A stretch of DNA of 64,000 bases from Candidatus Solirubrobacter pratensis (GTDB lineage: Bacteria; Actinomycetota; Thermoleophilia; Solirubrobacterales; Solirubrobacteraceae): assembly GCF_000425945.1 (NCBI RefSeq), contig NZ_AUEK01000007.1, positions 496,001-560,000 of the forward strand, read 5' to 3'. Position 1 is the first letter of the stretch, and every line of letters begins with the position of its first letter. A model generated the notes under the pieces. The model was not told the DNA's origin. It saw only the letters and a list, made by a program, of their open reading frames with translations, and did not search any database. A program made the translations under genes and the position numbers. Below, piece by piece: positions 62,090-64,000 of this stretch.

Positions 62090-64000
62090 CTAGCGAGGTG
62101 GAAGCGCCCACCATGCGCGCACTCTGCCGCGAATTCCGCCACCTCGGGCGAGCTCGGAGCGAAGCCCCCGGCGCTGTGCGCGCGTGGGGTGCGCGTCGCG
62201 GTCGCGGTAGCGCGCGTCGCGCAGCGCGCGCACGTATCCCACGGCCGCCGGCGTGCGGGCGAAGCGCAGCTCGAGGGCGTGCAGCGTCGTTCCGGGAAGC
62301 GCTTCGCGGCGCGTCCGGCGCAGGGCGCGCTCGAGCTCCGAGAGCGCCGGCCGGGCCCCGAGGCGCCGGCGCCGCAGCGCCAGCGAGGCCAGCGCGAGGA
62401 GCGCCAGTCCGCCCACCACATAGGCGGGCACGTGCCACCAGACGCCCTCGTCGTGCGCGGTGGCCGTGCCGTCCGGGCGCGAGGCCGGGGCGTCGCCGGG
62501 GCCGAAGCTCGGGATCGCGCCCGAGCTCGCGGTGGGCAGGTTGGCGGCATCGGCCGGCTGCGCGCGCGCCGGGGAGGCGGCGGGCGTCGGGTCGAACGTG
62601 TACCAGCCATAGCCGGGATAGAAGACCTCGACCCACGAGTGGGCGTCGAAGTCGCGCACGATGTACTCGTTGGTCTTGGGGTCGGTCGCCCCGGTCGAGA
62701 AGCCGGTCGCCACCCGCGCCGGCACGCCCCCCATCCGCAGCAGCAGCGCCATCGCGCCGGAGAACTGCTGGCAGTACCCCTGCTTGGCCTCAAACAGGAA
62801 GCCCGGGAGCGTCTCCGCCGACTTGGGCGGGACCTCGCTGTAGCCGAAGCCCTCGCCCAGGTAGTCGAGCACCCGCTGGACGTAGTCCTCTGGCGTGTCG
62901 GCGCCGCGCTTGAGCCGCTGCGCCAGCGCCCACACCTGCGACAGCGAGCTCTGCTCGAGCGTCGTGACGGCATCGCTCCCGGGCTGCGTCGGCGGGCCGA
63001 CCATCGGCGCGCCGTCGTCGCCGAAGGCCGGGAACGTCACGCGCAGGCGCGAGACGCCCGCCAGCCCGAGGCGCTGGACCGGCACGGTGAGCGTGCGGAA
63101 GTGCTGGAGGTCGGCCGGGTAGTCGGTACCGGCCCGCTGGCGCTGCCGGGTCGTGGGCCGCGGGTAGTAGACGGTCGCGGTGTAGGTGTCGCCGCGGCGC
63201 AGCGGGCGCGCGGGCAGGAAGAGGCCGTCCTGGGTCGGGATCTCGTCGACGTTCGGCAGGTCCACGAGCGTCGCGTAGCCGGAGGTGATGAACTGCTCGC
63301 TGCGCAGGTTGCGGACCGAGACGCGGATCCGCTGCGTGAACTCCTTGTCGATCTTGGGGTCCGGCGAGAGCTCGCTCTCCTGCGCCGCCTGATCGGTCCG
63401 CACCCAGTGCCTACCGTCGAACGCGTCGAGGTTCTCCGCCTTCCAGTAGGCGGGGCGCTGGGCCTTGATGCGCAGCAGCTCGCGACCGTCGCGCGGCCAG
63501 GTCAGCGGGCCGTAGGTGTGATCCCAGCTGTAGGCGGTCGACTTCGACGCCGACGTCTCCAGCGCCCAGGTCTCGTAGTCCCACCACGGCGCGTTGCGGT
63601 TCAACAGCGGCGCTGCGACCAGCGCGAGCAGCACGGCCCCCAGGGCGAGCAGCCCGGCGGCGCCCGCGTCCGGCATCCGCAGCTTCTCGAGCCGCAGGAA
63701 CGCGACCATCAGCAGCGTGAAGACGGCGCCGCGGATGAACTCAGCGCCGAAGTCCAGCGCGACGACGGGCGTGACGTAGAGCACGATCAGCGCGAGCAGC
63801 GCAGGGATCGGGAAGCCGAGGCCGCCGCGGCGGGGCCAGAACGTCAGGAACGCCGCGATCAGCACGAGCGCGCTGCCGCCGAGCGGGATCACCATGCGCA
63901 CCCACGGGTCGATGCCGCGGTAGGGCACGCGCACGCCCGGCAGGTCCGAGATGCCGCGCGAGATCCCGCCGGTGAGCTCGCTCCAGCGGCCGGGTTGCAG
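62090..64000 (-). CDS. TgpA-like membrane transglutaminase-domain protein (5' end outside window)
   Basis: 637 visible residues; the frame stays open to the right edge. GTG 63934 is an internal candidate, but the residues before it (GRWSELTGGISRGISDLPG) fit the family, so the gene most likely begins beyond 64000. Several TM helices, a periplasmic/extracellular region, and a transglutaminase core with Cys (KQGYCQQFSGAMALLLRMGG), His (FDAHSWVEVFYPGYGW) and Asp (TFDPTP). A further TM helix and a cytoplasmic C-terminal tail (DUF4129-like) follow. Actinobacteria often pair it with MoxR/DUF58 genes upstream, which would be off-window. Confidence 0.9.
   Translation of the reverse strand: MQPGRWSELTGGISRGISDLPGVRVPYRGIDPWVRMVIPLGGSALVLIAAFLTFWPRRGGLGFPIPALLALIVLYVTPVVALDFGAEFIRGAVFTLLMVAFLRLEKLRMPDAGAAGLLALGAVLLALVAAPLLNRNAPWWDYETWALETSASKSTAYSWDHTYGPLTWPRDGRELLRIKAQRPAYWKAENLDAFDGRHWVRTDQAAQESELSPDPKIDKEFTQRIRVSVRNLRSEQFITSGYATLVDLPNVDEIPTQDGLFLPARPLRRGDTYTATVYYPRPTTRQRQRAGTDYPADLQHFRTLTVPVQRLGLAGVSRLRVTFPAFGDDGAPMVGPPTQPGSDAVTTLEQSSLSQVWALAQRLKRGADTPEDYVQRVLDYLGEGFGYSEVPPKSAETLPGFLFEAKQGYCQQFSGAMALLLRMGGVPARVATGFSTGATDPKTNEYIVRDFDAHSWVEVFYPGYGWYTFDPTPAASPARAQPADAANLPTASSGAIPSFGPGDAPASRPDGTATAHDEGVWWHVPAYVVGGLALLALASLALRRRRLGARPALSELERALRRTRREALPGTTLHALELRFARTPAAVGYVRALRDARYRDRDAHPTRAQRRGLRSELARGGGIRGRVRAWWALPPR

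Overview
The window is very GC-rich DNA (roughly 70% by eye) with dense, often 4-bp-overlapping genes and many GTG/TTG starts. It looks like a chromosome segment of a high-GC actinobacterium. Gene content and order (ftsK-rodZ-cinA-thpR, recA-recX-rny-miaB, a rimP-nusA-ylxR-infB-ylxP-rbfA-nrnA-truB-ribF-rpsO-pnp-M16-dapB-dapA-rnj string, and a motile lineage with CheC/CheD/FliY) suggest Thermoleophilia (Solirubrobacterales: Solirubrobacter/Conexibacter-like). This assignment rests on remembered gene order, not on a search. I see no tRNA, rRNA, CRISPR array, IS element or prophage.

Layout. 1-2.4 kb: MscS-type channel (cut by the left edge), an Rv2578c-like radical SAM protein and a divergent RlmA-like rRNA methyltransferase, with a perfect SOS box between the last two. 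2.6-9.1 kb (minus): MCP, miaB, rny, recX, recA (recA has its own near-perfect SOS box). 9.2-12.8 kb (minus): receiver / CheR / multi-sensor histidine kinase cassette. 12.8-19.8 kb (minus): secreted TAP-like hydrolase, thpR, cinA, rodZ-like, ftsK. 19.9-21.9 kb (plus): OmpR-type two-component system. 22.0-29.8 kb (plus): chemotaxis and motor-switch operon cheW-cheB-cheR-cheA-cheC-cheD-fliM-fliY-cheY, preceded by a sigma-28-like promoter and closed by a strong terminator. 29.8-38.2 kb: small secreted protein, PPK2, membrane PP2C phosphatase, two tandem HD-GYP proteins and an MFS exporter. 38.1-46.3 kb (minus): rnj, dapA, LigD-Pol-like protein, a 96-aa hypothetical, dapB, M16 peptidase, pnp. 46.5-49.4 kb (plus): saccharopine-dehydrogenase-like enzyme and an oligopeptide-binding lipoprotein. 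49.4-51.9 kb (minus): redox/ECF-sigma module behind rpsO. 52-53.8 kb (minus): BenE transporter and its XRE-cupin regulator, inserted between ribF and rpsO beside a GGDEF remnant. 53.8-61.6 kb (minus): translation/ribosome-maturation operon. 61.7-64 kb (minus): TPR protein and a TgpA-like transglutaminase (cut by the right edge).

The genes fall into three themes: signal transduction and motility (MCP, full Che set, kinases, HD-GYP, PP2C), RNA maturation and decay (RNase Y, RNase J, PNPase, NrnA, ThpR, MiaB, RimP, RbfA, TruB, YlxR), and DNA repair/segregation (RecA/RecX, SOS boxes, FtsK, LigD-Pol).

The most interesting unexplained signals are: (i) two homologous ~175-nt intergenic elements (30092-30272 and 35213-35385) with a covarying stem and fixed spacing, candidates for an undescribed structured RNA; (ii) an intrinsic terminator squeezed 18 nt upstream of rimP, implying attenuation of the nusA/infB operon; (iii) a ylxR gene with no canonical start codon, with its 5' end folded into a 14-bp stem; and (iv) a Cys3His-type tail on NusA.
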